Shown here piece by piece: positions 35,003 to 44,306 of a DNA stretch of 64,000 nt (its first letter is position 1; every line of letters begins with the position of its first letter). The notes beneath the pieces were generated by a model that had not been told where the DNA came from, searched no databases, and saw nothing but the letters and a program-made list of their open reading frames with translations. Source of the DNA: Cognatiyoonia koreensis (lineage in GTDB: Bacteria > Pseudomonadota > Alphaproteobacteria > Rhodobacterales > Rhodobacteraceae); contig NZ_FOIZ01000002.1 of assembly GCF_900109295.1 (NCBI RefSeq), positions 744,001-808,000 on the forward strand, in the 5' to 3' direction. Position numbers and translations under genes: made by a program.

Positions 35003-36535
35003 ATGGAATCATCCCACACCGACAATCGCGCCGTGGTCATTGGTGCTGGTCTTGGCGGTCTGTCCGCCGCGATGCGCCTTGGTGCGAAGGGGTATGCCGT
35101 CACGGTTGTGGACAAGCTGGATAAGGTTGGAGGCCGTGGATCATCGATCACAAAAGGCGGCCATCGTTTTGATCTTGGGCCGACGATTGTCACGGTGCCG
35201 CAAGTGTTCGAGTCGCTTTGGCAGGAGTGTGGTCGCGATTTCCACAAGGATGTCGATCTGCGTCCGCTTGATCCGTTCTATGAGATTCGCTGGGATGACG
35301 GGTCTGTTTTCACTGCCTCGGGCGATCACGATACGATGGTTGAAGAGGTTCGCCGCCTGTCACCGGGTGATGTGAAAGGCTATGAGAAATTTCTGAAAGA
35401 CAGTTACCGTCGTTATGTTGTCGGCTTTGAAGGCATGGTTGCCAAGCCGATGCACAAGCTGTGGGAAACGATCAAGGTTCTGCCCGAGTTTGCCGTTTTG
35501 CGGGCTGACCGGTCCATTCTGGGTCTTGCCAAGTCCCGCGTCAAAGATCACCGCCTGCGCATGGCGCTGTCTTTCCATCCGCTGTTTATCGGTGGCGATC
35601 CGATGAATGTGACGTCGATGTATGCCCTTGTGAGCCATCTGGAGATGAAGTTCGGCGTTCACTATGCGATGGGGGGCGTGCAGGCGATTGCCGATGCGAT
35701 GGCACATGTCGTGCTGTCGCAAGGCGGGCAGATTCGGCTGGGTGTTCAGGCTGATGAGATCCTGGTTGATGACGGTGCCGCAAAGGGCGTGACGCTGAAG
35801 GGTGGTGAAACGCTGTCTGCGCCAATGGTCGTGAGCAATGCGGATGCCGGTCACACCTACAAGACCTTGATGCGCAAGCAGAGCCGCAGCCGCTGGACCG
35901 ACCGCAAGGTCGATAGCCGCCGCTGGTCGATGGGTTTGTTCGTCTGGTATTTCGGCACGAAGGGCACGCGCGACAAATGGCAAGACGTTGGGCATCATAC
36001 CATTATGTCCGGCCCCCGCTATGAGGGTCTGTTAAAGGATATTTTCATCAAGGGGCATCTTGCTGATGATATGTCGCTTTATGTGCATCGCCCCTCGGTG
36101 ACTGATCCGAAGGTTGCGCCTGAGGGGGACGATACCTTTTACGCCTTGTCTCCTGTGCCGCATCTTGGGTTTGGCAATCCTGTCGACTGGGCTGCTGAAA
36201 AGGACGCTTATAAAGCCAAGGTCGCGAAGGTGTTGCAGGGCCTGATCCCCGGTTTCGAAGAACACCTGACCAGCGAAGTGGTCTTTACCCCCGAAGATTT
36301 CCGCGACCGCTATTTGTCGCCACATGGCGCAGGCTTTTCGATCGAACCGCGCATTCTGCAATCTGCCTGGTTCCGTCCGCATAACATCAGCGAGGAAGCC
36401 AAGGGCTTGTATCTTGTTGGCGCTGGCACGCATCCGGGTGCCGGATTGCCCGGTGTCGTGTCGAGTGCGGAGGTGTTGGGCAAATTGGTCCCCGATGCGC
36501 CTGTGATGCCTGAATTGAAAGTTGCCGCTGAATGA
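35003..36535 (+). CDS. crtI: Phytoene desaturase
   Basis: CrtI carries out three or four desaturations of phytoene to neurosporene or lycopene in the membrane. The 510-residue FAD enzyme opens with the dinucleotide fold AVVIGAGLGGLSAAMRLGAKGYAVTVVDK and has KVGGRGSSITKGGHRFDLGPTI, FHPLFIGGDPMNVTSMYALVSHLE and the C-terminal bacterial phytoene dehydrogenase signature GLYLVGAGTHPGAGLPGVVSSAEV. Its ATG lies 18 bases after the second PpsR box. The stop overlaps the crtB ATG (ATGA). Confidence 0.97.
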   Translation: MESSHTDNRAVVIGAGLGGLSAAMRLGAKGYAVTVVDKLDKVGGRGSSITKGGHRFDLGPTIVTVPQVFESLWQECGRDFHKDVDLRPLDPFYEIRWDDGSVFTASGDHDTMVEEVRRLSPGDVKGYEKFLKDSYRRYVVGFEGMVAKPMHKLWETIKVLPEFAVLRADRSILGLAKSRVKDHRLRMALSFHPLFIGGDPMNVTSMYALVSHLEMKFGVHYAMGGVQAIADAMAHVVLSQGGQIRLGVQADEILVDDGAAKGVTLKGGETLSAPMVVSNADAGHTYKTLMRKQSRSRWTDRKVDSRRWSMGLFVWYFGTKGTRDKWQDVGHHTIMSGPRYEGLLKDIFIKGHLADDMSLYVHRPSVTDPKVAPEGDDTFYALSPVPHLGFGNPVDWAAEKDAYKAKVAKVLQGLIPGFEEHLTSEVVFTPEDFRDRYLSPHGAGFSIEPRILQSAWFRPHNISEEAKGLYLVGAGTHPGAGLPGVVSSAEVLGKLVPDAPVMPELKVAAE

Positions 36536-37554
36536 TCCGTGCTGACGATCTGGACCATTGCCGCGAAGCGATCCGCACCGGGTCGCTGTCGTTTCACGCT
36601 GCCAGCAAGCTGTTGCCTGCCAAGGTCCGTGATCCTGCGCTGGCCCTTTATGCGTTCTGCCGTCTGGCTGATGACGAGGTGGATGAGGGAGATCAGAAAG
36701 CAAGCGCCGTCTTGCGGCTGCGCGACCGTCTTGACCGTGCGTATGCCGGGACACCGATGGATGCCCCGGAAGATCGCGCATTCGCTGCGATCATCGCCGA
36801 TTTTGATATGCCGCGGGCCTTGCCAGAGGCGCTTTTGGAGGGGCTAGCCTGGGATGCCTCAGAGCGGCGCTATGACACGCTGTCGGATGTACGCGCCTAT
36901 TCTGCCCGTGTGGCGAGTGCTGTTGGCGCGATGATGTGCGTTTTGATGCGAGTCCGCGATCCTGACGCGTTGGCCCGTGCCTGTGATCTGGGTGTCGCGA
37001 TGCAGCTGACCAATATCGCCCGCGATGTCGGAGAGGACGCCCGCGCGGGGCGAATCTATTTGCCGCTGGATTGGCTGAAAGATGCCGGTTTAGACACTGA
37101 ATCCTTCCTATACGACCCTAGGGCGACGCCAGCTGTCCGCATAATGGTACGCCGTCTTTTGGCCGAAGCGCGCCGCCTTTATGTGCGGTCCGAAGCGGGG
37201 ATCAATGCATTGCCGCGGGACGCCCGTTTGGGCATTTGGGCTGCGCGGTTGATCTATGACGGGATCGGGAAAGAGGTGCGCAGGCAGCAGTTTGATTCCA
37301 TCACATGCCGCGCCCACACGAAGACCTGGCAGAAACTGGGGTGGATGGCGCAGGCCGCTGGCCGGACCGCGTTGTCTGCTGTGACCCCGCGGTCGCCTGT
37401 CATATTCGCCCCTGCGCTGGGCGAAGTGCAGTTTCTTGTCGATGCCGCCGGTCGCAAGACTGGCACACAGGGCCGCACGAAGGCCGTTCTGGATATTCTG
37501 TCTGATTTGGCTGCGCGCGAAGCAGCGATTGGAAAAGGTCGCCCGATTGCCTAG
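36532..37554 (+). CDS. crtB: Phytoene synthase
   Basis: CrtB joins two geranylgeranyl diphosphates head-to-head to give phytoene. The 340-residue protein has both Asp-rich substrate motifs: FCRLADDEVDEGD near residue 45 and LTNIARDVGEDARAGRIYLPLDWL near 160. YDTLSDVRAYSARVASAVG is also conserved. It overlaps crtI by four bases and precedes tspO by 30 bases, the Rhodobacter order crtI-crtB-tspO. GGPP synthase (crtE) is not in the window. Confidence 0.96.
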   Translation: MIRADDLDHCREAIRTGSLSFHAASKLLPAKVRDPALALYAFCRLADDEVDEGDQKASAVLRLRDRLDRAYAGTPMDAPEDRAFAAIIADFDMPRALPEALLEGLAWDASERRYDTLSDVRAYSARVASAVGAMMCVLMRVRDPDALARACDLGVAMQLTNIARDVGEDARAGRIYLPLDWLKDAGLDTESFLYDPRATPAVRIMVRRLLAEARRLYVRSEAGINALPRDARLGIWAARLIYDGIGKEVRRQQFDSITCRAHTKTWQKLGWMAQAAGRTALSAVTPRSPVIFAPALGEVQFLVDAAGRKTGTQGRTKAVLDILSDLAAREAAIGKGRPIA

Positions 37555-37584
37555 ATAGGGGTGTGTCCCAGAAAGGTGCATCAC

Positions 37585-38076
37585 ATGGATATCTGGCTAT
37601 TTCTGATTTTCTTTGGCGCGACATGCGCTGCAGGCACCACCGGTGCGATGTTTCCGACGGGCACGTGGTACAAATCCCTGAACAAGCCCACGTGGGTGCC
37701 GCCGAACTGGATGTTTCCGGTTGCGTGGACGTCGATCTATCTGTTGATTTCATTCGCCGGTGCGCGGGTCGCGCCGCTTGACGGGAACGCCTATGCGATG
37801 GCGTTCTGGGGATTGCAGATTGCGCTGAACACGCTTTGGACACCTGTGTTTTTCGGGTTGCGTCACTTGAAGGGGTCTTTGCCGATCATGGCGGGGCTTT
37901 GGATTGCTGTTCTTGGTGCGACAATCACCCATTTCCAGCTGGACACATGGGCCGGGTTGGCGTTCGTGCCATATCTGGCTTGGGTCACTGTCGCGGCTGC
38001 GCTGAACCTTGCAATGGTCCGCCTGAACCCCGATCAAAAGCCGTTGCCGATCGCAGAGATGTCGAACCCCTCTTGA
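37585..38076 (+). CDS. tspO: TspO/MBR tryptophan-rich sensory protein
   Basis: TspO is a five-helix membrane protein that binds porphyrins and in Rhodobacter sphaeroides negatively modulates photosynthesis gene expression. The 163-residue product contains GAMFPTGTWYKSLNKPTWVPPNWMFPVAWTSIYLLISFAG and ALNTLWTPVFFGLRH, the aromatic signature of the family. ATG 37585 follows an AAGGTG site; the in-frame GTG at 37561 is rejected. Usually followed by crtC, it is followed here by adenine deaminase, marking an edge of this block of the photosynthesis cluster. Confidence 0.95.
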   Translation: MDIWLFLIFFGATCAAGTTGAMFPTGTWYKSLNKPTWVPPNWMFPVAWTSIYLLISFAGARVAPLDGNAYAMAFWGLQIALNTLWTPVFFGLRHLKGSLPIMAGLWIAVLGATITHFQLDTWAGLAFVPYLAWVTVAAALNLAMVRLNPDQKPLPIAEMSNPS

Positions 38077-38106
38077 AGCGCCTGTGACCCCGTGCAATTT
38101 TCGGGG

Positions 38107-39900
38107 ATGGAACATAACGTGAAATCATGGGCTGACGTTGCCCCGCGCCTTGTCGATGTTGCGGCGGGCCGTGCCCCTGGGGATCTGGTTATTCGCGGCG
38201 GGCAACTGGTGAATGTTCAATCGCGCGAGGTTTTGCGGTGGGATGTCGCGGTGGCCGAAGGGCGGTTTGCGTATGTCGGGCCGGATGCGAGCCACTGTGT
38301 TGGCCCTGAAACCCGTATCATAGACACTGAATCTTTTCTGATCCCCGGCTTGTGCGATGGGCACATGCATATCGAGAGCGGGATGCTGACCCCTGCCGAA
38401 TTCGCCGCTGCCGTGATCCCCCACGGCACGACGACCATGTTCACCGACCCGCATGAAATTGCCAACGTGCTTGGGTTGGATGGCGTGCGGATGATGCATG
38501 ATGAAGCCTTGATGCAGCCGATCAACATCTACACGCAGATGCCATCTTGTGCCCCGTCTGCCCCCGGCCTTGAAACCACGGGGTTCGAAATTTCCGCCGA
38601 GGATGTCGCTGAAGCAATGGCCTGGCCCGGCATTATTGGTCTGGGCGAGATGATGAACTTTCCCGGTGTAATCAACGCCGATCCGCAGATGCTGGCCGAG
38701 ATGGCCGCGACCATGCACGCGGGCAAGACCGTGGGTGGGCACTACGCCTCGCCCGACAAGGGTGTCGCGTTCAGTGCCTATGTTGCGGGTGGTGCAGCCG
38801 ATGACCATGAAGGCACCGCCGAAGCCGATGCGATAGCGCGTGTGCGGAACGGGATGCGGTCGATGATGCGACTGGGCTCCGCTTGGTACGACGTGGAAAG
38901 CCAGATTACGGCTGTCACGGAAAAGGGGCTGGACCCGCGAAATTTCATTTTGTGCACGGATGACTGTATGGCGGGCACCCTGGTCAATGACGGGCATATG
39001 AACCGCGTTGTCCGGCATGCAATCGCCTGCGGCTGTGATCCGTTGATTGCCCTGCAGATGGCGACGATCAACACCGCCACCCATTTCGGGCTGGAGCGCG
39101 AGTTAGGGTCGATCACGCCCGGTCGTCGCGCGGATGTGATCCTGACATCCGATTTGACCACATTGCCTATCGACCACGTGATTGCGCGCGGTCAGACCGT
39201 CGCGCAGGATGGCAAGATTTCCGTCGACTGTCCGCACTACGACTGGCCCGCTACGGCCCGTCAGACTGTACGCATGGGCAAGACCGTGACGGCTGAAGAT
39301 TTCGGTGTGCCGGCCCCCGAAGGCAAGAATACAGTCAAGGCGAAGGTCATCGGTGTTGTCGAAAATCAGGCACCTACGAAGGCTTTGACCGCTGAACTGC
39401 CCGTCGTTGACGGGTTGGTTCAGGGCGAGGGCGATGTCTGCCAGATTGCCTTGGTCGAGCGTCATCGCGCGACCGGTGACGTCACGAATGGGTTCGTGTC
39501 CGGTTTCGGCTACAGCGGGTCGATGGCCATGGCATCAACCGTTGCCCATGACAGCCACCATATGATTGTTGTCGGAACGGATCGCGCACAGATGGCGCTG
39601 GCGTCCAACCGGCTGGGCGAAGTGGGTGGTGGTGTTACCGTGTGGAAAGACGGTAAGGAGATCGCACTGGTGCCCTTGCCGATCGCCGGATTAATGTCTG
39701 ACCGGCCCGCGGCGGAGGTTGCTGCAGCCGCCGATCGGATGGTCAAGGCGATGGCCGAATGTGGTTGCACGCTGAATAACGCCTATATGCAACACTCGCT
39801 GCTTGCCCTTGTCGTCATCCCCGAATTGCGGATCAGCGATCTGGGTCTTGTCGATGTGACGAAATTTGAACTGACCGAACTGTTTGAGGACAACGTATGA
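38107..39900 (+). CDS. ade: Adenine deaminase
   Basis: This amidohydrolase converts adenine to hypoxanthine and ammonia. The 597-residue protein has the metal-binding GLCDGHMHIESGMLTP motif (HxH), TTTMFTDPHEIANVLG, the HDSHHMIVVGTD segment in the C-terminal region and GCTLNNAYMQHSLLALVVIPELRISD, typical of the Ade/AdeC family. ATG 38107 follows GGGG at short spacing; GTG 38092 would add five residues. It overlaps the AMP nucleosidase gene by ATGA, so AMP-derived adenine would be passed straight to deamination. Confidence 0.95.
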   Translation: MEHNVKSWADVAPRLVDVAAGRAPGDLVIRGGQLVNVQSREVLRWDVAVAEGRFAYVGPDASHCVGPETRIIDTESFLIPGLCDGHMHIESGMLTPAEFAAAVIPHGTTTMFTDPHEIANVLGLDGVRMMHDEALMQPINIYTQMPSCAPSAPGLETTGFEISAEDVAEAMAWPGIIGLGEMMNFPGVINADPQMLAEMAATMHAGKTVGGHYASPDKGVAFSAYVAGGAADDHEGTAEADAIARVRNGMRSMMRLGSAWYDVESQITAVTEKGLDPRNFILCTDDCMAGTLVNDGHMNRVVRHAIACGCDPLIALQMATINTATHFGLERELGSITPGRRADVILTSDLTTLPIDHVIARGQTVAQDGKISVDCPHYDWPATARQTVRMGKTVTAEDFGVPAPEGKNTVKAKVIGVVENQAPTKALTAELPVVDGLVQGEGDVCQIALVERHRATGDVTNGFVSGFGYSGSMAMASTVAHDSHHMIVVGTDRAQMALASNRLGEVGGGVTVWKDGKEIALVPLPIAGLMSDRPAAEVAAAADRMVKAMAECGCTLNNAYMQHSLLALVVIPELRISDLGLVDVTKFELTELFEDNV

Positions 39901-41378
39901 ACGCCACTAAATCACTGCCTGTCGAATCCCCTGATGCATTGCGGGCAGAGGTTTTCACGGATGCAAAGAAAGCCGTCGCGCGGCTGACGGAGCTTTATCA
40001 GCAAAGCGTCCGGTTCCTGTGCGGACACTTCAGCGATGTCATCCTGAACGGTGAACCAAAGGCGCGCTATCGCGCCTTTTACCCCGAGATCAGGTTTACG
40101 ACGACCAGCTTTACCAAGGCCGACACCCGCCTGTCCTTTGGCCATGTTTCCGAGCCCGGCACATACAAGACGACCGTGACCCGCCCTGACCTTTTCGCCA
40201 GCTATCTGGAACAACAGATTGGCCTGTTGATGAAGAACCACGGTGAACCGGTGGTCATTGGTCCGTCGGACACCGTCATGCCAGTGCATTTTGCCGTCGC
40301 GAATGATGAGTCCGTCACGGTGCCGCAGGACGGCGCGATGGAGTTTTCCCTGCGTGACGTGTTCGATGTCCCCGACCTTGAAATCACGCACGACAATATC
40401 GTCAACGGATCAGGTTTTCTGTATCCCGACGGCGCACACGCACTGGCCCCGTTCACCGCGCAGCGCATTGACTATTCGCTGGCCCGTTTGCAGCATTATA
40501 CGGCGACCGCGGCTGAGCATTTCCAGAACCATATCCTGTTCACGAACTACCAGTTCTATGTTGAAGAGTTCGAAGCCTACGCCCGGATGGTGCTGGCGGA
40601 CCCGAAGAGTGGTTACACCAGCTTTGTGAGCACTGGAAACGTCGAGATTTCGGATGCGACGACGCCGATTTATCCACCGACGAAGTTACCACAAATGCCG
40701 ACCTATCACCTCAAGCGTGAAGGCGGCGGGGGAATTACCCTTGTGAACATCGGTGTCGGTCCGTCGAATGCGAAAACCGCGACCGATCATATCGCGGTTT
40801 TGCGCCCCCATGCGTGGCTGATGGTCGGGCATTGCGCAGGTCTGCGTAATTCGCAGCGGTTGGGTGATTTCGTGCTTGCCCACGCCTATTTGCGCGAAGA
40901 TCACGTACTGGACGATGACTTGCCCGTTTGGGTGCCGATCCCGGCTCTGGCTGAAATCCAGATCGCGTTGGAATCCGCGGTGGCAGAGGTCACGGAACTC
41001 GAAGGTTATGAGCTGAAACGGATCATGCGAACAGGAACCGTGGCGACCATCGACAACCGGAACTGGGAACTGCGCGATCATTCCGGGCCTGTCAAACGGC
41101 TAAGCCAGTCCCGCGCGATCGGATTGGACATGGAGAGCGCGACCATCGCCGCGAACGGGTTCCGGTTCAGGGTTCCCTACGGGACGCTGCTGTGCGTTTC
41201 TGACAAGCCATTGCATGGCGAATTGAAGCTGCCGGGTATGGCCTCTGATTTCTATAAAACGCAGGTTTCGCGGCACCTGATGATCGGAATCCGGGCAATG
41301 GAACAGCTGCGCGAAATGCCGCTGGAACGCATTCACAGTCGGAAATTACGGTCATTTGAGGAGACTGCGTTCCTCTAG
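39897..41378 (+). CDS. amn: AMP nucleosidase
   Basis: Amn cleaves AMP into adenine and ribose 5-phosphate and helps control adenylate levels. The 493-residue length is that of the bacterial enzyme. It has an N-terminal regulatory domain and a C-terminal nucleoside-phosphorylase-like domain with VNIGVGPSNAKTATDHIAVLRPHAWLMVGHCAGLRNSQRLGDFVLAHAY and the DMESATIAANGFRFRVPYGTLLCVSDKPLHGE block. Translationally coupled to ade, forming an AMP to adenine to hypoxanthine route. About 140 bases separate it from the HU gene. Confidence 0.96.
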   Translation: MNATKSLPVESPDALRAEVFTDAKKAVARLTELYQQSVRFLCGHFSDVILNGEPKARYRAFYPEIRFTTTSFTKADTRLSFGHVSEPGTYKTTVTRPDLFASYLEQQIGLLMKNHGEPVVIGPSDTVMPVHFAVANDESVTVPQDGAMEFSLRDVFDVPDLEITHDNIVNGSGFLYPDGAHALAPFTAQRIDYSLARLQHYTATAAEHFQNHILFTNYQFYVEEFEAYARMVLADPKSGYTSFVSTGNVEISDATTPIYPPTKLPQMPTYHLKREGGGGITLVNIGVGPSNAKTATDHIAVLRPHAWLMVGHCAGLRNSQRLGDFVLAHAYLREDHVLDDDLPVWVPIPALAEIQIALESAVAEVTELEGYELKRIMRTGTVATIDNRNWELRDHSGPVKRLSQSRAIGLDMESATIAANGFRFRVPYGTLLCVSDKPLHGELKLPGMASDFYKTQVSRHLMIGIRAMEQLREMPLERIHSRKLRSFEETAFL

Positions 41379-41443
41379 AACGCCGGATTCACGTAAAAAG
41401 TGCAGAAAAATCGCGTTTTTCCCTTGTAAAATGCGACTAATGA

Positions 41444-41472
41444 TTGTGGTGTCCCACAACATAACGTTAAAT
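41444..41472 (+). promoter_or_regulatory. Candidate promoter of the HU gene
   Basis: TTGTGG (41444-41449) and TTAAAT (41467-41472) are separated by 17 bases, a sigma-70-like arrangement. The -35 is the left half of an inverted repeat TTGTGG-N4-CCACAA (41444-41459), which could be an operator. The assignment is by inspection only. Confidence 0.45.
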
Positions 41473-41520
41473 ATGTGACCAGAGGCCCTAATTGTCGGGC
41501 AGAAGAGGGAGACCATTTAA

Positions 41521-41811
41521 ATGGCGACAAAACCAATGACAAAAGCGCAGCTGGTTGCTGCACTGGCCGAAGAAACCGGCATGGACAAAAAAGGCGCTGC
41601 AGGCGCGTTGGATGGGATCGTTTCCATCATCACCAAAGAAGTGTCCGGCGGCGGTGCCGTCACACTGCCAGGCGTTGGCAAGATTTACTGCCGTGAGCGT
41701 CCAGAGCGTATGGTTCGCAACCCAGCCACGGGTGAGCAGATCAAGAAGGACGCTGACAAGGTTGTCAAAATGACAATCGCGAAAGCACTCAAGGACAGCG
41801 TGAACGACTAA
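41521..41811 (+). CDS. HU-family nucleoid DNA-binding protein
   Basis: The 96-residue basic protein has the HU fold: helical N-terminus (MTKAQLVAALAEETGMDKKGAAGALDGIVSIITKEV) and the beta-arm region with GVGKIYCRERPERMVRNPATGEQIKKDADKVVKMTIAKALKD, where the RNPATGE sequence at the arm tip is diagnostic. The arm contains a Cys and GVGKIY in place of the usual GFGTF. A GGGAGA site precedes the ATG. It is monocistronic, followed by a clear terminator. It could be annotated hup, but the alpha/beta type is not clear. Confidence 0.95.
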   Translation: MATKPMTKAQLVAALAEETGMDKKGAAGALDGIVSIITKEVSGGGAVTLPGVGKIYCRERPERMVRNPATGEQIKKDADKVVKMTIAKALKDSVND

Positions 41812-41834
41812 GTTCCGCCTTCCGAGAATTACGA

Positions 41835-41862
41835 AAGGGTCGCCCACTTTGGCGGCCCTTTT
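41835..41862 (+). terminator. Intrinsic terminator of the HU gene
   Basis: Arms AAGGGTCGCC (41835-41844) and GGCGGCCCTT (41851-41860) with a CACTTT loop are followed by T residues. Confidence 0.85.
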
Positions 41863-41901
41863 GCGTTTTCATCGCCCAACTGACGGAGTATCGCTGACAT
41901 C

Positions 41902-42774
41902 ATGGATATCCGCGCGATCTTGATGGGCCTCGCCTTTGCATTCATGTGGTCCTCGGCCTTTACGTCGGCACGGGTGATTGTCGAATACGCGCCGCCGCTG
42001 ACGGCCCTTGCATTTCGCTTTCTGATCTCTGGCTTGCTGGGTGTTGCTATCGCATGGATGCTGGGGCAGGCCGCGCGGCTGAGCCGCAGGCAATGGTTGG
42101 GGGTTCTGGTTTTCGGTGTCTGCCAGAATGCGCTTTACCTGGGCCTGAATTTCATCGCGATGCAGACGGTCGATGCCTCACTCGCCGCGATTATTGCGTC
42201 CACGATGCCGTTGCTTGTCGCGCTGGTCGGCTGGCTGTTTCTGGGGCAGCGGTTGCGTGCGATGGGCGTTGCCGGGCTGGTCGCCGGGTTGGTCGGCGTG
42301 ACGTTGATCATGGGCGCGCGGCTGCAAGGCGGGGTTGACGTCTACGGACTGGTCCTTTGCGTGATTGGTGTGGTTTCACTGACGATTGCAACTCTGGCGG
42401 TTCTGGGTGCGTCTTCGGGTGGCAATGTCTTGATGATCGTCGGCTTGCAGATGCTTGTTGGCAGTCTTGTCCTGTGGGTCCCGGCGTTGGCTTGGGAAAG
42501 CTTTGACGTGCAATGGACCTGGCAACTGATTGTTGCGTTTATCTACACGACGCTTGTACCGGGTCTGTTGGCGACGCTTGTCTGGTTTTTGCTGGTGGGT
42601 CGGATCGGGGCGGTCAAGGCGTCGACCTTTCACTTCCTGAACCCGTTTCTGGGTGTCGCGGTCGCGTCTGTGCTGCTGGGCGAACAGCTGGGTATCTGGG
42701 ATATTGTCGGTGTGGTCGTAATTGCGGCCGGTATCCTTGCCGTGCAGGTGTCCAAGCAGCCGCTGCCCCGCTAG
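41902..42774 (+). CDS. EamA-family (DMT) transporter
   Basis: The 290-residue protein has ten hydrophobic helices in two EamA repeats. The first repeat starts [42 protein letters not shown]; the second contains [44 protein letters not shown] and ends [37 protein letters not shown]. These are drug/metabolite superfamily exporters with unpredictable substrates, often amino acids or nucleotide-derived solutes. It overlaps the convergent aroC gene by four bases. Confidence 0.9.
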   Translation: MDIRAILMGLAFAFMWSSAFTSARVIVEYAPPLTALAFRFLISGLLGVAIAWMLGQAARLSRRQWLGVLVFGVCQNALYLGLNFIAMQTVDASLAAIIASTMPLLVALVGWLFLGQRLRAMGVAGLVAGLVGVTLIMGARLQGGVDVYGLVLCVIGVVSLTIATLAVLGASSGGNVLMIVGLQMLVGSLVLWVPALAWESFDVQWTWQLIVAFIYTTLVPGLLATLVWFLLVGRIGAVKASTFHFLNPFLGVAVASVLLGEQLGIWDIVGVVVIAAGILAVQVSKQPLPR

Positions 42775-43874
42775 CCGATCTGGCCGCGCACGCCGCCGGT
42801 CTGCCCGCGATCAAGCAACAGGTGATCGAGGATCACGCAAGCCATCATCGCCTCGCCTACGGGCACGGCACGGATGCCGACGCAGGGGTCGTGGCGGCCT
42901 TTGGTGATCACCTCGGTCGCGCTGCCGTCAATGCGGATGGATTTGCGGGGGGACAGGATGGAGGACGTCGGTTTGACTGCGAACCGCACGACGATGTCCT
43001 GTCCGGTGCTGATGCCGCCAAGGATGCCGCCTGCGTGGTTGGACGCGTATTCCGGCCCGTTTGGTCCCATAAAGATTTCATCCGCGTTGTCGCGCCCTGT
43101 GAGCGCGGCGGCGGCCATGCCTTCGCCAATCTCGACGCCTTTGACGGCGTTGATAGACATCATCGCGGCGGCCAGATCAGTGTCTAACTTGCCATAAACC
43201 GGCGCGCCGATTCCGGCGGGGACGCCCCGCGCAACGACTTCGATGATGGCCCCGACAGAGTTGTGATCATCCTTGCGCAGCCATGCGAGGTAGTCGTTCC
43301 ATTCGGACGCAGCGTCAGCGTCTGGGCAGAAGAAATCGTTCTGGTCGATTTGGTCCCAGTCCATTTTTGACCGATCAATCTGCTTGACCCCCATCTGGGT
43401 CATGTAGCCTTTGATCTGCACACCGGGGGCGACTTTTTGGATCGCCTCGCGCGCCACACCACCGGCGGCGACGCGGGACGCGGTTTCGCGGGCAGAGGAC
43501 CGCCCGCCGCCACGATAATCACGGATACCGTATTTCTGGTGATAGGTGATGTCGGCATGACCGGGGCGGAAGGTGTTGGCGATATCGCCGTAATCCTTGG
43601 ACCGCTGATCGGTGTTTTCGATCATCAACTGGATCGGGGTGCCGGTGGTCTCGCCTTCGAACACACCAGACAGGATTTGGACCGCGTCAGCCTCTTGCCG
43701 CTGCGTGGTGTTCTTGTTCAGACCGGGGCGGCGTTTATCAAGCCACTGCTGGATCATCGCAGGTTCAAGCGGCACACCTGGAGGACACCCGTCAACAGTT
43801 GCCCCTAATGCAGGTCCGTGGCTCTCACCCCATGTGGTAAAGCGAAAGAGATGGCCAAAGCTGTTGATTGACAT
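42771..43874 (-). CDS. aroC: Chorismate synthase
   Basis: AroC removes phosphate from EPSP to give chorismate, the last shikimate step, using reduced FMN. The 367-residue protein has the signatures [18 protein letters not shown] (start), [37 protein letters not shown] (FMN binding) and [29 protein letters not shown]. Length is standard. ATG 43874 begins [16 protein letters not shown], matching the family. It is transcribed opposite to the EamA gene. Confidence 0.97.
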   Translation of the reverse strand: MSINSFGHLFRFTTWGESHGPALGATVDGCPPGVPLEPAMIQQWLDKRRPGLNKNTTQRQEADAVQILSGVFEGETTGTPIQLMIENTDQRSKDYGDIANTFRPGHADITYHQKYGIRDYRGGGRSSARETASRVAAGGVAREAIQKVAPGVQIKGYMTQMGVKQIDRSKMDWDQIDQNDFFCPDADAASEWNDYLAWLRKDDHNSVGAIIEVVARGVPAGIGAPVYGKLDTDLAAAMMSINAVKGVEIGEGMAAAALTGRDNADEIFMGPNGPEYASNHAGGILGGISTGQDIVVRFAVKPTSSILSPRKSIRIDGSATEVITKGRHDPCVGIRAVPVGEAMMACVILDHLLLDRGQTGGVRGQIG

Positions 43875-43928
43875 GAAGATGCCTCCTGATCCGGAGATCA
43901 GATAAACAGCCGTCGCGCGGATGCCAAG

Positions 43929-44185
43929 CTATTCTCGCAGGCGATCCCGTCGGTGTTTGGCGAATGTTGAGATAAAATTGATCGTGCAGTCGACGACAAT
44001 TACCAGAACTGCGGTGAGCCAAAACGGCATGTCGTGTGCTGAAAGCAGTCCGAACGAATAGGTGGCGAGCCAAATGAAGCAAAGCTCAACGCATAGGATT
44101 AGTACAAGCGTTCTCCCAAGGACGCCTCTTTTCTCCTGAATTTCTGAACAGCTAATTGTTTCAGCGGATCACGAATAAAAACCAT
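43929..44185 (-). pseudogene. Possible frameshifted small two-helix membrane protein gene
   Basis: On the minus strand, ATG 44185 opens a short frame (MVFIRDPLKQLAVQKFRRKE, continuing to a stop after GERLY). Shifting by one base near 44105 continues into a frame with no usable start of its own but a clear membrane character: LVLILCVELCFIWLATYSFGLL, then MPFWLTAVLVIVVDCTINFIST, ending FAKHRRDRLRE at TAG 43929. Read together this would be an about 85-residue protein with a charged N-terminus, two helices and a basic tail. It could be a degraded gene, a sequencing error or coincidence. The ribosome site at 44185 is poor. The rest of the 43875-44306 gap has nothing else I recognise. Confidence 0.3.
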
Positions 44186-44306
44186 TAAAAAGTGCCGTTT
44201 AGAGCAGATCCTGTGCATAAACGCGACTGCTCTTGGACGCAGTGCTCTGCACCCGCGAGAAATCTGATATCGCAAATTCAAAAGCGCTTGCGCTCTCGTA
44301 TCGTTG

